In this document: positions 40,112 to 48,953 of the stretch, piece after piece
Position numbering within the stretch: position 1 is the stretch's first letter
Layout of the letters: each line of letters starts with the position of its first letter
Source: Streptomyces sp. 846.5
GTDB lineage: Bacteria > Actinomycetota > Actinomycetes > Streptomycetales > Streptomycetaceae
Length of the DNA: 64,000 bases
Assembly (NCBI RefSeq): GCF_004365705.1
Contig: NZ_SOBN01000001.1
Location: 3,396,001-3,460,000 of the forward strand
Direction of reading: 5' to 3'
Notes under the pieces: model-generated
The model's input: the letters and a program-made list of their open reading frames with translations, nothing else
Told to the model about the DNA's origin: nothing
Database searches by the model: none
Position numbers and translations under genes: made by a program

Positions 40112-40735
40112 CTAGGAATTGGCTGCCGAGGTACTGTTCCCGCGCCATCGACGCAGCAGGCCCTCCGGCACCTCGTCGGCGGTCAGCGCGAAGACCAGAT
40201 GGTCCCGCCAGCCGCCGTCGATGTGCAGATAGCGCGGACGGATCCCCTCCTCGCGGAAGCCGAGCTTCTCGACCACCCGTCGGCTGGGCCCGTTCTCCGG
40301 ACGGATGCACACCTCGATCCGGTGCAGGCCCATGGTGCGGAAGCAGTGGTCCACGACCATCGCCACCGCGGTCGGGATGATCCCGCGCCCGGCGACCGAC
40401 TCGTCGACCCAGTAGCCGATGTTGGCGGAGCACATCGACCCCCAGGTGATGCCGCCGACGGTGAGCTGGCCGACCAGCTGCCCCTGGTAGGTCACCACGA
40501 ACGGCAGCATCCGTCCCGAGTGGGCCTCGGACCGCAGGAAGTGCACCATCTGACGGTAGGTCGGCCGCGGCGTCGAGGGGTTGCCCGGCTGGGCCGGGGG
40601 GACGGTGGCCTCCCAGCGGCGCAGCCAGTGCCGGTTGCGGCCGCTGACCTCCTGCCAGGTCCTGCGGTCGCGCACCCGGATCGGTCTCAGCCCGACCGGG
40701 CCCTCGTGCAGCTCGATCGGCCAGAAGGCGTTCAG
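40112..40735 (-). CDS. rimJ: RimJ/RimL-like GNAT N-acetyltransferase with CTG start
   Basis: A 207-aa GNAT acetyltransferase that would acetylate the N-terminus of a ribosomal protein or another amine. Features: NAFWPIELHEGPVGLRPIR at the N-terminus, acetyl-CoA loop VAGRGIIPTAV and RPENGPSRRVVEKLGFREEG. No ATG, GTG or TTG fits the conserved N-terminus. The codon before NAFWP is CTG (40735-40733), overlapping the mog stop as CTGA, with AGGAG 7 bp upstream. So a rare CTG start coupled to mog is most likely. Confidence 0.85.
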   Translation of the reverse strand: MNAFWPIELHEGPVGLRPIRVRDRRTWQEVSGRNRHWLRRWEATVPPAQPGNPSTPRPTYRQMVHFLRSEAHSGRMLPFVVTYQGQLVGQLTVGGITWGSMCSANIGYWVDESVAGRGIIPTAVAMVVDHCFRTMGLHRIEVCIRPENGPSRRVVEKLGFREEGIRPRYLHIDGGWRDHLVFALTADEVPEGLLRRWRGNSTSAANS

Positions 40736-41277
40736 TGCAGTTCTCCTGACGGGAGGTCGGACCCGCCACCTGCGGGCCCCTCGGCGTCGGGACCGTCGGT
40801 ACGCCGGTGGTCTCCCCCGTGCACCTGGTCGACCGCGTGGGCCAGCAGCGGCTCCAGTACCGCCAGGCCGTCCCTGACCCCGCCGGTGGAACCGGGGAGG
40901 TTGACGATCAGCGTGTTCCCGGCCAGGCCGGAGAGCCCGCGGGAGAGGGCCGCGGTGGGCACTCCGGCGGCGCGGCCCTCGGCGCGGATCGCCTCGGCGA
41001 TGCCGGGCGCCGGGCGCTCGATCACCTGTGCGGTCATCTCCGGGGTGAGGTCCATCGGGGTGAGCCCGGTCCCGCCGGTCGTCAGCACCACGTCGTAGCC
41101 GTCGGCCACGGCCGCGCGCAGCGCCGCCAGCACCGGCTCGCCGTCCGGCACCACCCGGGGGCCGTCCACCTGGAAGCCCATCGCGGTCAGGCCCTCGACC
41201 AGCAGCGGGCCGCCCTTGTCGGCGTAGACGCCGGCCGAGGCGCGGTTGGAAACGGTGACGGCCAGGGCGCGCTTCAC
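40732..41277 (-). CDS. mog: Molybdenum cofactor protein MoaB/Mog
   Basis: A 181-aa MoaB/Mog-fold protein that adenylylates molybdopterin before metal insertion. Motifs: LAVTVSNRASAG at the N-terminus, LTTGGTGLTPMDLTPE (the MPT-binding loop) and NLPGSTGGVRDGL. It overlaps moaC by 4 bp and the rimJ start by 4 bp. The Gly/Asp-rich C-terminal tail is disordered. Confidence 0.9.
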   Translation of the reverse strand: MKRALAVTVSNRASAGVYADKGGPLLVEGLTAMGFQVDGPRVVPDGEPVLAALRAAVADGYDVVLTTGGTGLTPMDLTPEMTAQVIERPAPGIAEAIRAEGRAAGVPTAALSRGLSGLAGNTLIVNLPGSTGGVRDGLAVLEPLLAHAVDQVHGGDHRRTDGPDAEGPAGGGSDLPSGELH

Positions 41278-41780
41278 CGGACCTCACCCCCGACCGCTGC
41301 GCGGTGCCAGTCGCCGCTCTTGCCGCCGGTCTTGGACTCCACCTGCACGGCGTCGATCCTGGCGCCCTTGTCCACGGCCTTGACCATGTCGATGACGGTC
41401 AGCCCGGCCACGGCGACGGCGGTCAGCGCCTCCATCTCCACCCCGGTGCGGTCGGCGGTGCGCACCGTGGCCGCGATCTCCACGGCCTGGTCGGTGACGG
41501 TCAGCTCGACGGTCACCCCGGAGAGGGCGATCGGATGGCAGAGCGGGATGAGGTCGGGGGTGCGCTTGGCGCCCATGATCCCGGCGATCCGGGCCACCGA
41601 CAGGGCGTCGCCCTTGGGCACGCCCTCACCCCGCAGCAGCTCCACGACCAGGGGCGCGACCAGCACCCGGCCGGTGGCGCGCGCGGTGCGGACCGTGGTG
41701 GCCTTCTCGGAGACGTCGACCATCCGCGCCGCCCCCGTCGCGTCGACGTGGGTCAGCCGGTCGCTGTGCGAGCTACTCAA
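41274..41780 (-). CDS. moaC: Cyclic pyranopterin monophosphate synthase MoaC
   Basis: A 168-aa enzyme of molybdenum cofactor step one; with MoaA it makes cPMP from GTP. Motifs: LTHVDATGAARMVDVSEK, KRTPDLIPLCHPIALSG (with the conserved Cys-His), GVEMEALTAVAVAGLT-IDMVKAVDK with catalytic Asp/Lys, and the KTGGKSGDW end. It is coupled to mog downstream. Confidence 0.94.
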   Translation of the reverse strand: MSSSHSDRLTHVDATGAARMVDVSEKATTVRTARATGRVLVAPLVVELLRGEGVPKGDALSVARIAGIMGAKRTPDLIPLCHPIALSGVTVELTVTDQAVEIAATVRTADRTGVEMEALTAVAVAGLTVIDMVKAVDKGARIDAVQVESKTGGKSGDWHRAAVGGEVR

Positions 41781-41840
41781 GGTGTCGTCTCCTGGGGCCG
41801 ATGCCGTGCGGGCACAGGCTATCGCTGCCTGACCGGTCCG

Positions 41841-43223
41841 TCAGATCGGACTGTCCGCGGCTTCCAGCAGGACCACCTCGACCTGCTCCCCCGCCTCGAC
41901 CGAGGTGGTGTCCTCGGGGACCACGATGACCGAGTTGGCCTGCGCCAGCGGCCCCACCAGATGCGAGCCGGCTCCGCCGACCGGCGCGACGCTCCCCGGC
42001 TCGCCGGGCTTCCCGACGACGTACCGCGCCCTGGCGAACTGCCGTCGGCCGGAGGGGGATTGCAGCCCCGCGGTGAGCACCGCCCGGACCACCGGCCGGT
42101 GCACCTCCTCGGCGCCCATCATGGCCCGGATCGCCGGGCGCACGAACAGCTCGAAGGAGAGGTACGCGCTGACCGGGTTGCCCGGCAGGGCGAACAGCGG
42201 GACGGAGCCGTCCAGCAGGCCGAAGCCCTGCGGCTTGCCCGGCTGCATCCGCAGCTTGCGGAAGGAGATCACGCCCAGCGGCGGCTGCTCGACGCCCTCG
42301 GGTGCCAGCGCCTCCTTGACCACGTCGTACGCCCCCACGCTGACACCGCCGCTGGTGACCACCAGGTCGGCGCGGATCAGCTGGTCCTCGACGACCTCGC
42401 GCAACCGCTCGGCGTCGTCGGGGACCCCGCCGACCCGGTAGGCGATGGCGCCGGCGTCCCTGGCGGCCGCGGTCAGGGCGAAGCTGTTGGAGTCGCTGAT
42501 CTGCCCGGGGCCCACCTCAAGGCCGGGCTGCACCAGCTCGCTGCCGGTGGAGAGCACCACCACCCGCGGCCGCGGCCGCACCCGCACGGTGTCCTGGCCG
42601 ATCGCCGCGAGCAACCCGATCTGGGCCGGCCCCAGCAGGGTGCCCTCGGGCAGCACCACCTGGCCCGAGGAGATGTCGTCGCCGCGGCGGCGGACGAAGG
42701 CGCCGCCCTCGGCGGGCCGGAACACCCGTACTTCGCCGCCGGCTCCCTGCGGCGAGCTGCTGCGCGGGGCCATGCCCACCGCGGCCTCCTTGCCGCCGCT
42801 GCCGCCGTCGGTCCACTCGACCGGGACCACGGCCTCGGCGCCGGGGGGCAGTGGCGCCCCGGTCATGATCCGGGCGCACTGCCCGGGGCCGACCACCGGC
42901 AGGTTCGCGGCGCCGGCGGCGATGTCACCGACGACGGTGAGCACCGAGGGGTACGCGTCGGTGGCCCCCTCGACGTCGGCGACCCGGACCGCGTAGCCGT
43001 CCATGGAGCTGTTGTCGAACGGCGGCAGGTCGACCCGGGCGGTGATCCGCTCCACCGTCAGGCAGCCCTGGGCCTCCAGCAGTTGCAGGTCGAGGGGCGG
43101 CAGCGGGCCGACGGTGCCGAGGATGTCGGCGAGGTGCTCGTCGACCGTCCAGTACCGCTCGGCTTCGTTGTCGGCGGCGCAGGGGTCACCCTCGGCGGTG
43201 TGCTCGTGCTGGTGGTCGCTCAC
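41841..43223 (-). CDS. glp: MoeA-like gephyrin protein Glp
   Basis: A 460-aa MoeA-fold protein with the four-domain plan: DNSSMDGYAVRVADVEG (domain I), MTGAPLPPGAEAVVPVEW, LSTGSELVQPG, TSGGVSVGAYDVVKEAL and LPGNPVSAYLSFELFV (MPT-binding domain III), and a C-terminal beta domain. The signatures for molybdate insertion look kept. The neighbours galU, moaC/mog, rimJ and glpR mark it as the Glp type, which in corynebacteria joins the early divisome with Wag31 and GlpR. It may serve both pathways. The start ATG 43223 gives a His/Glu-rich N-terminus. Confidence 0.88.
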   Translation of the reverse strand: MSDHQHEHTAEGDPCAADNEAERYWTVDEHLADILGTVGPLPPLDLQLLEAQGCLTVERITARVDLPPFDNSSMDGYAVRVADVEGATDAYPSVLTVVGDIAAGAANLPVVGPGQCARIMTGAPLPPGAEAVVPVEWTDGGSGGKEAAVGMAPRSSSPQGAGGEVRVFRPAEGGAFVRRRGDDISSGQVVLPEGTLLGPAQIGLLAAIGQDTVRVRPRPRVVVLSTGSELVQPGLEVGPGQISDSNSFALTAAARDAGAIAYRVGGVPDDAERLREVVEDQLIRADLVVTSGGVSVGAYDVVKEALAPEGVEQPPLGVISFRKLRMQPGKPQGFGLLDGSVPLFALPGNPVSAYLSFELFVRPAIRAMMGAEEVHRPVVRAVLTAGLQSPSGRRQFARARYVVGKPGEPGSVAPVGGAGSHLVGPLAQANSVIVVPEDTTSVEAGEQVEVVLLEAADSPI

Positions 43224-43309
43224 TGTTCTCCCCCTGCTGCCGCGCTGCGTCGTCGTCCGCTGCCTACCCCTCCGTCACCCGAAGATGTCCAGCGGATGAT
43301 GTCCCGGTG

Positions 43310-44263
43310 CTACTCGGCCCCGGTGAGGGTGTCCAGCTCGCCGCTGCCGACGAGCTCCTTGAGCCAGGTCCGGAAGTCCGGGCCCAGGTCATCACGCTCG
43401 CACGCCAGCCGCACGATCGCGCGCAGGTAGTCGCCGCGGTCGCCCGTGTCGTAGCGGCGGCCCTTGAAGAGGACGCCGTGCACCGGGCCGCCGCGGCCGG
43501 GGGTGCGCTGGGCGAGCACCCGGAGCGCGTCGGTCAGCTGGATCTCGTCGTTCTTGCCGGGCGGGGTCTCCCGCAGAACGTCGAACACGGTGGGGTCGAG
43601 GACGTAGCGGCCGATCACGGCGTAGCTGCTGGGCGCCTCGCCGGGGGCGGGCTTCTCCACCAGGTCGGTGATCCGGACGATCTCGTCGTCGCCGCCGACG
43701 GTGCCGTGCCACTCGGCCGGCTTGACCGCCGCGCAGCCGTAGAGGTGCGCCTGGTCGGGGTCGACCTCGATCAGCGCCACGACGCTGCCGCCGAGTTCGC
43801 GCTGGACCTCGATCATCTTGGCCAGCAGCGGGTCGCGCGGGTCGATCAGGTCGTCGCCGAGGAGGACCGCGAACGGCTGGTCGGCGACGTGCGGCTCGGC
43901 GCAGAGGACGGCGTGGCCGAGCCCCTTGGGGTCGCCCTGGCGCACGTAGTGCATGGTGGCGAGGTCGCTGGACTCCCGGACCCGGGCCAGCTTGGCCTCG
44001 TCGCCCTTGCGGACCAGCAGCTCCTCCAGCTCGTACGCACGGTCGAAGTGGTCCTCCAGCGGACGCTTGTTGCGCCCGGTGATCATCAGCACGTCGGTCA
44101 GCCCGGCGGACGCGGCTTCCTCCACCACGTACTGGATCGCGGGCTTGTCCACGACCGGCAGCATCTCCTTGGGAGTCGCCTTGGTCGCCGGAAGGAACCG
44201 GGTACCCAGGCCTGCGGCAGGGATGACGGCCTTGGTGATCTGGCGCGCACGTGCTTTCGTCAT
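43310..44263 (-). CDS. galU: UTP-glucose-1-phosphate uridylyltransferase GalU
   Basis: A 317-aa nucleotidyltransferase that makes UDP-glucose for wall glycans and trehalose. Motifs: AVIPAAGLGTRFLPATKATPK-EMLPVVDKPAIQYVVEEA (UTP loop), FAVLLGDDLID (metal Asp) and VEKPAPGEAPSSYAVIGRYV. I chose ATG 44263 (MTKARARQITK); an earlier ATG would add a poor extension. It heads the block galU-glp-moaC-mog-rimJ-glpR. Confidence 0.95.
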   Translation of the reverse strand: MTKARARQITKAVIPAAGLGTRFLPATKATPKEMLPVVDKPAIQYVVEEAASAGLTDVLMITGRNKRPLEDHFDRAYELEELLVRKGDEAKLARVRESSDLATMHYVRQGDPKGLGHAVLCAEPHVADQPFAVLLGDDLIDPRDPLLAKMIEVQRELGGSVVALIEVDPDQAHLYGCAAVKPAEWHGTVGGDDEIVRITDLVEKPAPGEAPSSYAVIGRYVLDPTVFDVLRETPPGKNDEIQLTDALRVLAQRTPGRGGPVHGVLFKGRRYDTGDRGDYLRAIVRLACERDDLGPDFRTWLKELVGSGELDTLTGAE

Positions 44264-44320
44264 ACCGATGACTGTACTGGCCAGCAGTCGCAGGTCAGGC
44301 CCGACCCCGGGCATTCACTG

Positions 44321-45223
44321 TCAGGTCACAGAGAGGTCACATCCCTGGGCCAGCAACCGGTAAACGGGCTGTGAAGCGGGAGTTGCAGACGGGGAGTCGT
44401 TTCCGGTCCGGCAGGCTTCCTGCTCGGGACCGGAATCGGATTCGGACATGGGTTCGGTCGTCGACTCCGGTCCGGTCGCGGGCTCGGCTTCGACGTCGGC
44501 ATCGACGTCGCCCGATGTCGGCGCCGCGGGGCCCCGGGCCTCGGCCAGCGCGCGGTCGGCGGCTCGCAGCAGCAACGCGGCATGGGCGCCGTCCCTGGGC
44601 AGCACGGCGGTGCCGACCACCGCGCCGAGCCCGTTGACCGGGGCCGCCCCCGTTCCGTCCGATGCCGGCACCGGGACCGACGGCAGCGCCAGCGGGTGCC
44701 TGCGGACCGTCCAGCGAAGCCGCTCGGCGACGTGCTCGGCCCCGGCGGCGTCCGTGTCCGGCAGCAGGACCAGGAACTCCTCCCCGCCGTAGCGCCCGAA
44801 CACATCGGTCTCGCGGACCTCCATCGCCAGCCGCTGGGCCAGGTCGCGCAGCACCGCGCCGCCGCGCTGGTGACCGTGCTCGCGGCGGATCTCGTCGAAG
44901 CCCTCGATCTCCAGCAGCAGCACGGCGAGCCGCTCGGCCCCCTCCGGCTGGACCGGCAGCCGGGCGCAGCGGGCGATCTCCCGGTCCAGGGCGAGCTGGA
45001 GGTAGCGGTAGTTCCAGACCCCGGTGAGGGCGTCGGTGTAGGAGGTGCGTTCGAGCTCGGCCCGGCCCTGCTTCAGCCGCTGCAGTTCCTGGCGCAGGCT
45101 CAGCTCGCCCGCGGCGGCGCTGCTGCGGGCGCGGCGCAGCAGCGCGAACGCGGTGACGGCGGCTGCCGAGGCGATTAGCAGCAGCGTAGCGAGGGCCACT
45201 GACAATGCGGTCTGCCGGTCCAT
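44321..45223 (-). CDS. Membrane diguanylate cyclase (GGDEF)
   Basis: A 300-aa protein: one membrane span (residues 8-29), a short coiled coil (ELSLRQELQRLKQGRAELER) and a GGDEF domain with active-site G146GEEF. An inhibitory I-site R137ETD stands exactly five residues before it. It should make cyclic di-GMP, which in streptomycetes holds back development through BldD. No sensor domain is visible, so control probably comes through the membrane helix or coiled coil. It lies 57 bp upstream of galU on the same strand. Confidence 0.9.
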   Translation of the reverse strand: MDRQTALSVALATLLLIASAAAVTAFALLRRARSSAAAGELSLRQELQRLKQGRAELERTSYTDALTGVWNYRYLQLALDREIARCARLPVQPEGAERLAVLLLEIEGFDEIRREHGHQRGGAVLRDLAQRLAMEVRETDVFGRYGGEEFLVLLPDTDAAGAEHVAERLRWTVRRHPLALPSVPVPASDGTGAAPVNGLGAVVGTAVLPRDGAHAALLLRAADRALAEARGPAAPTSGDVDADVEAEPATGPESTTEPMSESDSGPEQEACRTGNDSPSATPASQPVYRLLAQGCDLSVT

Positions 45224-45317
45224 CGGCCTGCCCCTCCGTCGGCGCGTGCATACTCGGCTTCACGTGGCGGGGCTCGGCCGTGCCCCGCCGCTTCCGCACG
45301 AAAGGCCCGCTCATCCC

Positions 45318-45911
45318 ATGTTGAACGAGAAGACCGCGCTGAGGTCACGCCTGCTGGCCGCCCGCGCCGCGATGTCACCCGAGCAGCGGAAGCAGGCGGG
45401 TCTGGAGCTGGCGCGCCGGGCCCTGGAACTCCTGCCCGACCGGCTGCCGGCGGTGGTGGCCGGGTATGTGTCGGTGGGGGCGGAGCCCGGCACGCAGGCG
45501 CTGCTGGACGCGCTGCGGGCGCGGGGCGGGCGGGTGCTGCTGCCGCTGCTGCAGGAGGACAACGATCTGGACTGGGGTGTGTACCAGGGCGCGGAGAGCC
45601 TGGTCGGGGCGCGCCGCGGACTGCGGGAGCCGGCGGGAGCGCCGCTGGGCCCGGAGGCGGTGTGCGCGGCGGACCTGGTGCTGATGCCGGGCCTGGCGGT
45701 GGACCGACGGGGCGTCAGGCTGGGCCGCGGCGGCGGCAGCTACGACCGGGTGCTGGCCCGGCTGGCGGCAGCGGGATCCCGGGCGCCGCTGGTGACCCTG
45801 CTGTACGACGACGAGGTGCTGCCGGAGGTCCCGGCCGAGGCGCACGACCGGCCGGTGGACGCGGCGGTGACGCCCTCGAAGCTGTGGCGCTTCGGGGGCG
45901 TCACGCCCTGA
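45318..45911 (+). CDS. 5-formyltetrahydrofolate cyclo-ligase
   Basis: A 197-aa enzyme that converts 5-formyl-THF to 5,10-methenyl-THF with ATP (folate salvage). Motifs: KTALRSRLLAARAAMSPEQR at the N-terminus, and DLVLMPGLAVDRRGVRLGRGGGSYDRVLARL, the ATP-binding signature near the C-terminus. The length is standard. ATG 45318 is the first clear start; it is divergent from the diguanylate cyclase gene and converges on the acylase gene. Confidence 0.92.
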   Translation: MLNEKTALRSRLLAARAAMSPEQRKQAGLELARRALELLPDRLPAVVAGYVSVGAEPGTQALLDALRARGGRVLLPLLQEDNDLDWGVYQGAESLVGARRGLREPAGAPLGPEAVCAADLVLMPGLAVDRRGVRLGRGGGSYDRVLARLAAAGSRAPLVTLLYDDEVLPEVPAEAHDRPVDAAVTPSKLWRFGGVTP

Positions 45912-45916
45912 CCGGC

Positions 45917-48730
45917 CTACGGCGTCAATGTCAGTTTGTCGACGGTCGCGCCCTCCACCGCGGCCTTGCCGAACGGCCAGGCCAGCAGCAGACCCTCGGC
46001 CCAGCGCTTGGTCTGGTCGTTGTAGTGGGCGCTGTAGGCGTGGCCCGAGGCGCCACCGAGGTTGATCCACTGTGAGGCGTCCAGGTTGGACAGGTCCACG
46101 ACCATCCGCATCGAGGGCGCCCAGTCCACCTGGTAGCCCGCCGCGGCGTCCCACCCGGTGGCGTCCACAGCCGCGCTGCTGCCGTCCAGCTGGTACGGCC
46201 CGCGGTTGAGCAGCTTGTGCACCAGCCCGGAGAAGATCGACGAGTCGTCCGTGCCGAGGGTCTGCTCCTTGAGGGTCAGCGTGTGGATCCGGCCCCAGCT
46301 CCAGGTGCCGATGTCCTTGCCCATCAGCGAGGTGAGCTGCTTGCGGGCGTCGACCATGGCCTTGAGCAGCATGTTGTCCAGGCCCTGGACCTGCGCGCCC
46401 TTGGTGTCGGTGTAGGTCCACCAGTCGCTGCTCGGCTGCTTCAGCAGCGCGGTGACCGCCGTGGTCCACTGGTCGCCGCCGTCCGGCTGGGCCTGGTCGG
46501 GGCTGCGGGTGCCGCAGACCGAGACCCGCTTGGGGGCGGCGTTCACCCCGTCCACCGGGACCTTGGCGGTGCCGGCCGGCAGCTGCAGCACGCAGTCGGT
46601 GGTGGCACGGACCTGCGCCGGGAACTTCTCGTCGAAGGCCAGGTGCAGCAGGTTGCTCCAGACCGCGTTGTAGTACGCGGCGGCGGCCGATCCCGCGTCC
46701 TGCTTGTAGTTCCAGTCCTTGAGCAGCTGCTGCGCGTCCTTGTAGTAGGGATCGCTCAGCGGCACCTTGAGCAGGTAGGGCACCAGGGTCTGCGCCATCA
46801 CGCTGGTGTCGTCGGTCTGCATGCTCTGCATGTCGTCCGGCGAGATCCGCCCGCCGTTCGCCAGCTTGGACTTGATCAGGTTGGTGATCTGCTGGGAACG
46901 GGTGCCGTAGCCCCAGTCGGCGGTCAGCTCGTACGGGTACGAGCTGTCCACCACGGCCTGGTTGGCGGTGACGATGTACCCGGAGGAGGGGTTCTCCACG
47001 TACGGCAGCGCCGCCTGCGGGATGAAGCCCTTCCACCTGTACTGCGAGGTCCAGCCCGGCATCGGGTAGGTGCCGTCGTCGCCGTTGGCCCGGATCGGGA
47101 TCTGGCCCGGGGCCTGGTAGCCGATGTTCCCGGCGGTGTCGGCGTAGATAAGGTTCTGCGCCGGGACGGCGAAGTCCCGTGCGGCGGCCCGGAACTGGGT
47201 GAAGTCGGTGGCCCGGTCCAGCTCGAACACGGCGTCCATGGACTTGCCCGGGTCCAGGGCGGTCCAGCGCAGCGCGATGGCGTAACCGCCGTTGCGGGGC
47301 GGCGCGGTGCCGTCGACCGGGGCGTCCTGGCCGACCGTCTGCTGCTGGGTGTTGTGGTCGGAGATGATCGGCATGCCGTCGGCGGTGCTGCGCACGGTGA
47401 TGGTCTGGTCAGCGCCCCCGGCGACCTTGATCACCTCCTGGCGGGTGGTGAACTTCTGGTCCTTGCCGTCGTACAGGTAGGTGCCGTCCCCGGTGACCTG
47501 CTCCAGGTAGAGGTCCTGGACGTCGGCGCCGAGGTTGGTGAAGCCCCAGGAGATCGACTGGTTGTGGCCGATCACCACGCCCGGCATCCCGGCGAAGGTG
47601 AAGCCGGTGGTGTCGAACGGGCACGCGGTGTTGACGACAGTGCAGTGCAGGCCCATCTGGTACCAGATGGACGGCAGTCCGGGGCCGAGGTGCGGGTCGT
47701 TGGCCAGCAGCGGCTTGCCGGTGGTGGTGTGACTGCCGGAGATCACCCAGGAGTTGGAGCCGATGCCCTGGCCCGGGTCGCCGAGCAGGGCGGGGATGCT
47801 GTCCAGGTTGGCGGCGAGCTGGGTCGCGGCCGTCTGCGAGGCCTGCACCGCGCTCGACACGGAGCCGCTGCTGCCGGTCGTGGTCGTCGAGGAGGCCTGG
47901 GTGGTGCCGGTGCTGCCGCCGGACGAGCTGGAGGACGAGCCGGAGGAGCTCGACGACCCGTCGCCGGCCGCCGGGTGGTAGGCGGCCTTGGCGGTGCCGG
48001 CGTCGCTGACCGTGCCGGTCTTCAGGATGGTGCTGTTGGTGCCGTACGGGTAGGACGGGTACAGCTCCGCGATCTGCTGCTTGCTGAGGTTCTGCGAGAG
48101 CAGCGAGCGGTCGATCTCCTGCTGCATGTTCCCGCTGAGGTCCCAGGCCATCGCCTTCAGCCAGGACACCGAGTCCACCGGGGTCCACTGGGCCGGCTTG
48201 TAGCCGCTGTAGGCGGTGCCGAGCAGCGCGTACTCCAGCGAGGCGCCGGCCCCGCCGGGGTGCTCGGCGAGCCAGGCGTTGACGCCGTCCGCGTAGTCCT
48301 GGAGGTACTGCTTGGTGGTGGCGTCGAGCTTGGTGTCGTACTCCTGCTGCGCCACGTCGCGCCAGCCCATGGTGCGGATGAAGGCGTCGGTCTCCACCTG
48401 TCCCTTGCCGAACATCGAGGCCAGGGTGCCCGAGGTGATGTGCCGGTCGACGTCCATCTGCCAGAAGCGGTCCTGGGCCTGGACGTATCCCTGGGCCTTG
48501 AACAGGTCCGCCGGGGTGTTCGCGTAGATCTGCGGAATCCCCTTGCTGTCGCGGTCGACGCTCACCGGCGCCGAGAGTCCGGCGAGGCGCAGGGTACCGG
48601 TGGTCTGCGGGAAGGAGGCCTTGACGGTCCTCACCCCCAGCCAACCGCCGAGCCCTGCGCCGACGACCAGCAGCAGGACGACAAGGATCACCAGCAGTCG
48701 GAGCCGGCGGAACTTCTTGGTGCGGGGCAT
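45917..48730 (-). CDS. Penicillin acylase family Ntn-hydrolase
   Basis: A 937-aa exported enzyme. A membrane anchor/signal (LRLLVILVVLLLVVGAGLGG) is followed by the alpha part, a Ser/Thr/Gly linker of about 40 residues around 260-300, and the beta part that starts at the self-cleavage site G324-S325 (GIGSNSWVISGSHT). LLANDPHLGPGLPSIWYQM and the Asn in GIGHNQSISWGFTN-type motif (VVIGHNQSISWGFTN) complete the active site. The family includes penicillin G acylases, N-acyl homoserine-lactone acylases and cyclic-lipopeptide acylases; the substrate is not predictable here. ATG 48730 fits; an in-frame upstream start adds ten residues. Confidence 0.92.
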   Translation of the reverse strand: MPRTKKFRRLRLLVILVVLLLVVGAGLGGWLGVRTVKASFPQTTGTLRLAGLSAPVSVDRDSKGIPQIYANTPADLFKAQGYVQAQDRFWQMDVDRHITSGTLASMFGKGQVETDAFIRTMGWRDVAQQEYDTKLDATTKQYLQDYADGVNAWLAEHPGGAGASLEYALLGTAYSGYKPAQWTPVDSVSWLKAMAWDLSGNMQQEIDRSLLSQNLSKQQIAELYPSYPYGTNSTILKTGTVSDAGTAKAAYHPAAGDGSSSSSGSSSSSSGGSTGTTQASSTTTTGSSGSVSSAVQASQTAATQLAANLDSIPALLGDPGQGIGSNSWVISGSHTTTGKPLLANDPHLGPGLPSIWYQMGLHCTVVNTACPFDTTGFTFAGMPGVVIGHNQSISWGFTNLGADVQDLYLEQVTGDGTYLYDGKDQKFTTRQEVIKVAGGADQTITVRSTADGMPIISDHNTQQQTVGQDAPVDGTAPPRNGGYAIALRWTALDPGKSMDAVFELDRATDFTQFRAAARDFAVPAQNLIYADTAGNIGYQAPGQIPIRANGDDGTYPMPGWTSQYRWKGFIPQAALPYVENPSSGYIVTANQAVVDSSYPYELTADWGYGTRSQQITNLIKSKLANGGRISPDDMQSMQTDDTSVMAQTLVPYLLKVPLSDPYYKDAQQLLKDWNYKQDAGSAAAAYYNAVWSNLLHLAFDEKFPAQVRATTDCVLQLPAGTAKVPVDGVNAAPKRVSVCGTRSPDQAQPDGGDQWTTAVTALLKQPSSDWWTYTDTKGAQVQGLDNMLLKAMVDARKQLTSLMGKDIGTWSWGRIHTLTLKEQTLGTDDSSIFSGLVHKLLNRGPYQLDGSSAAVDATGWDAAAGYQVDWAPSMRMVVDLSNLDASQWINLGGASGHAYSAHYNDQTKRWAEGLLLAWPFGKAAVEGATVDKLTLTP

Positions 48731-48953
48731 CAGGGTCCTTGTGGGGCAGGGGCTCATCCGCCGCCAGAGGGCGCGGTGCGGTGCGGCGGAGCCGACGCTA
48801 ACACTTGAACCGAATGCCCTGTTGACTGGTATCGGCCTTGGCATCCGCCCAGATTCTTCACGCTGGACAGGCAATCCCCAAGGCAAGGTAAAATGTTAAA
48901 CACGTATACATCTGACTGCTCGTCTGACGCCTGCTGCCGTGAGGTGCCCCTGA

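Noticed and set aside
45375..48808. Long open frames opposite to and beside the penicillin-acylase gene
   Set aside because: They are Arg/Gly/Val-rich mirror frames caused by high GC at third positions; the acylase frame has clear motifs over its full length.
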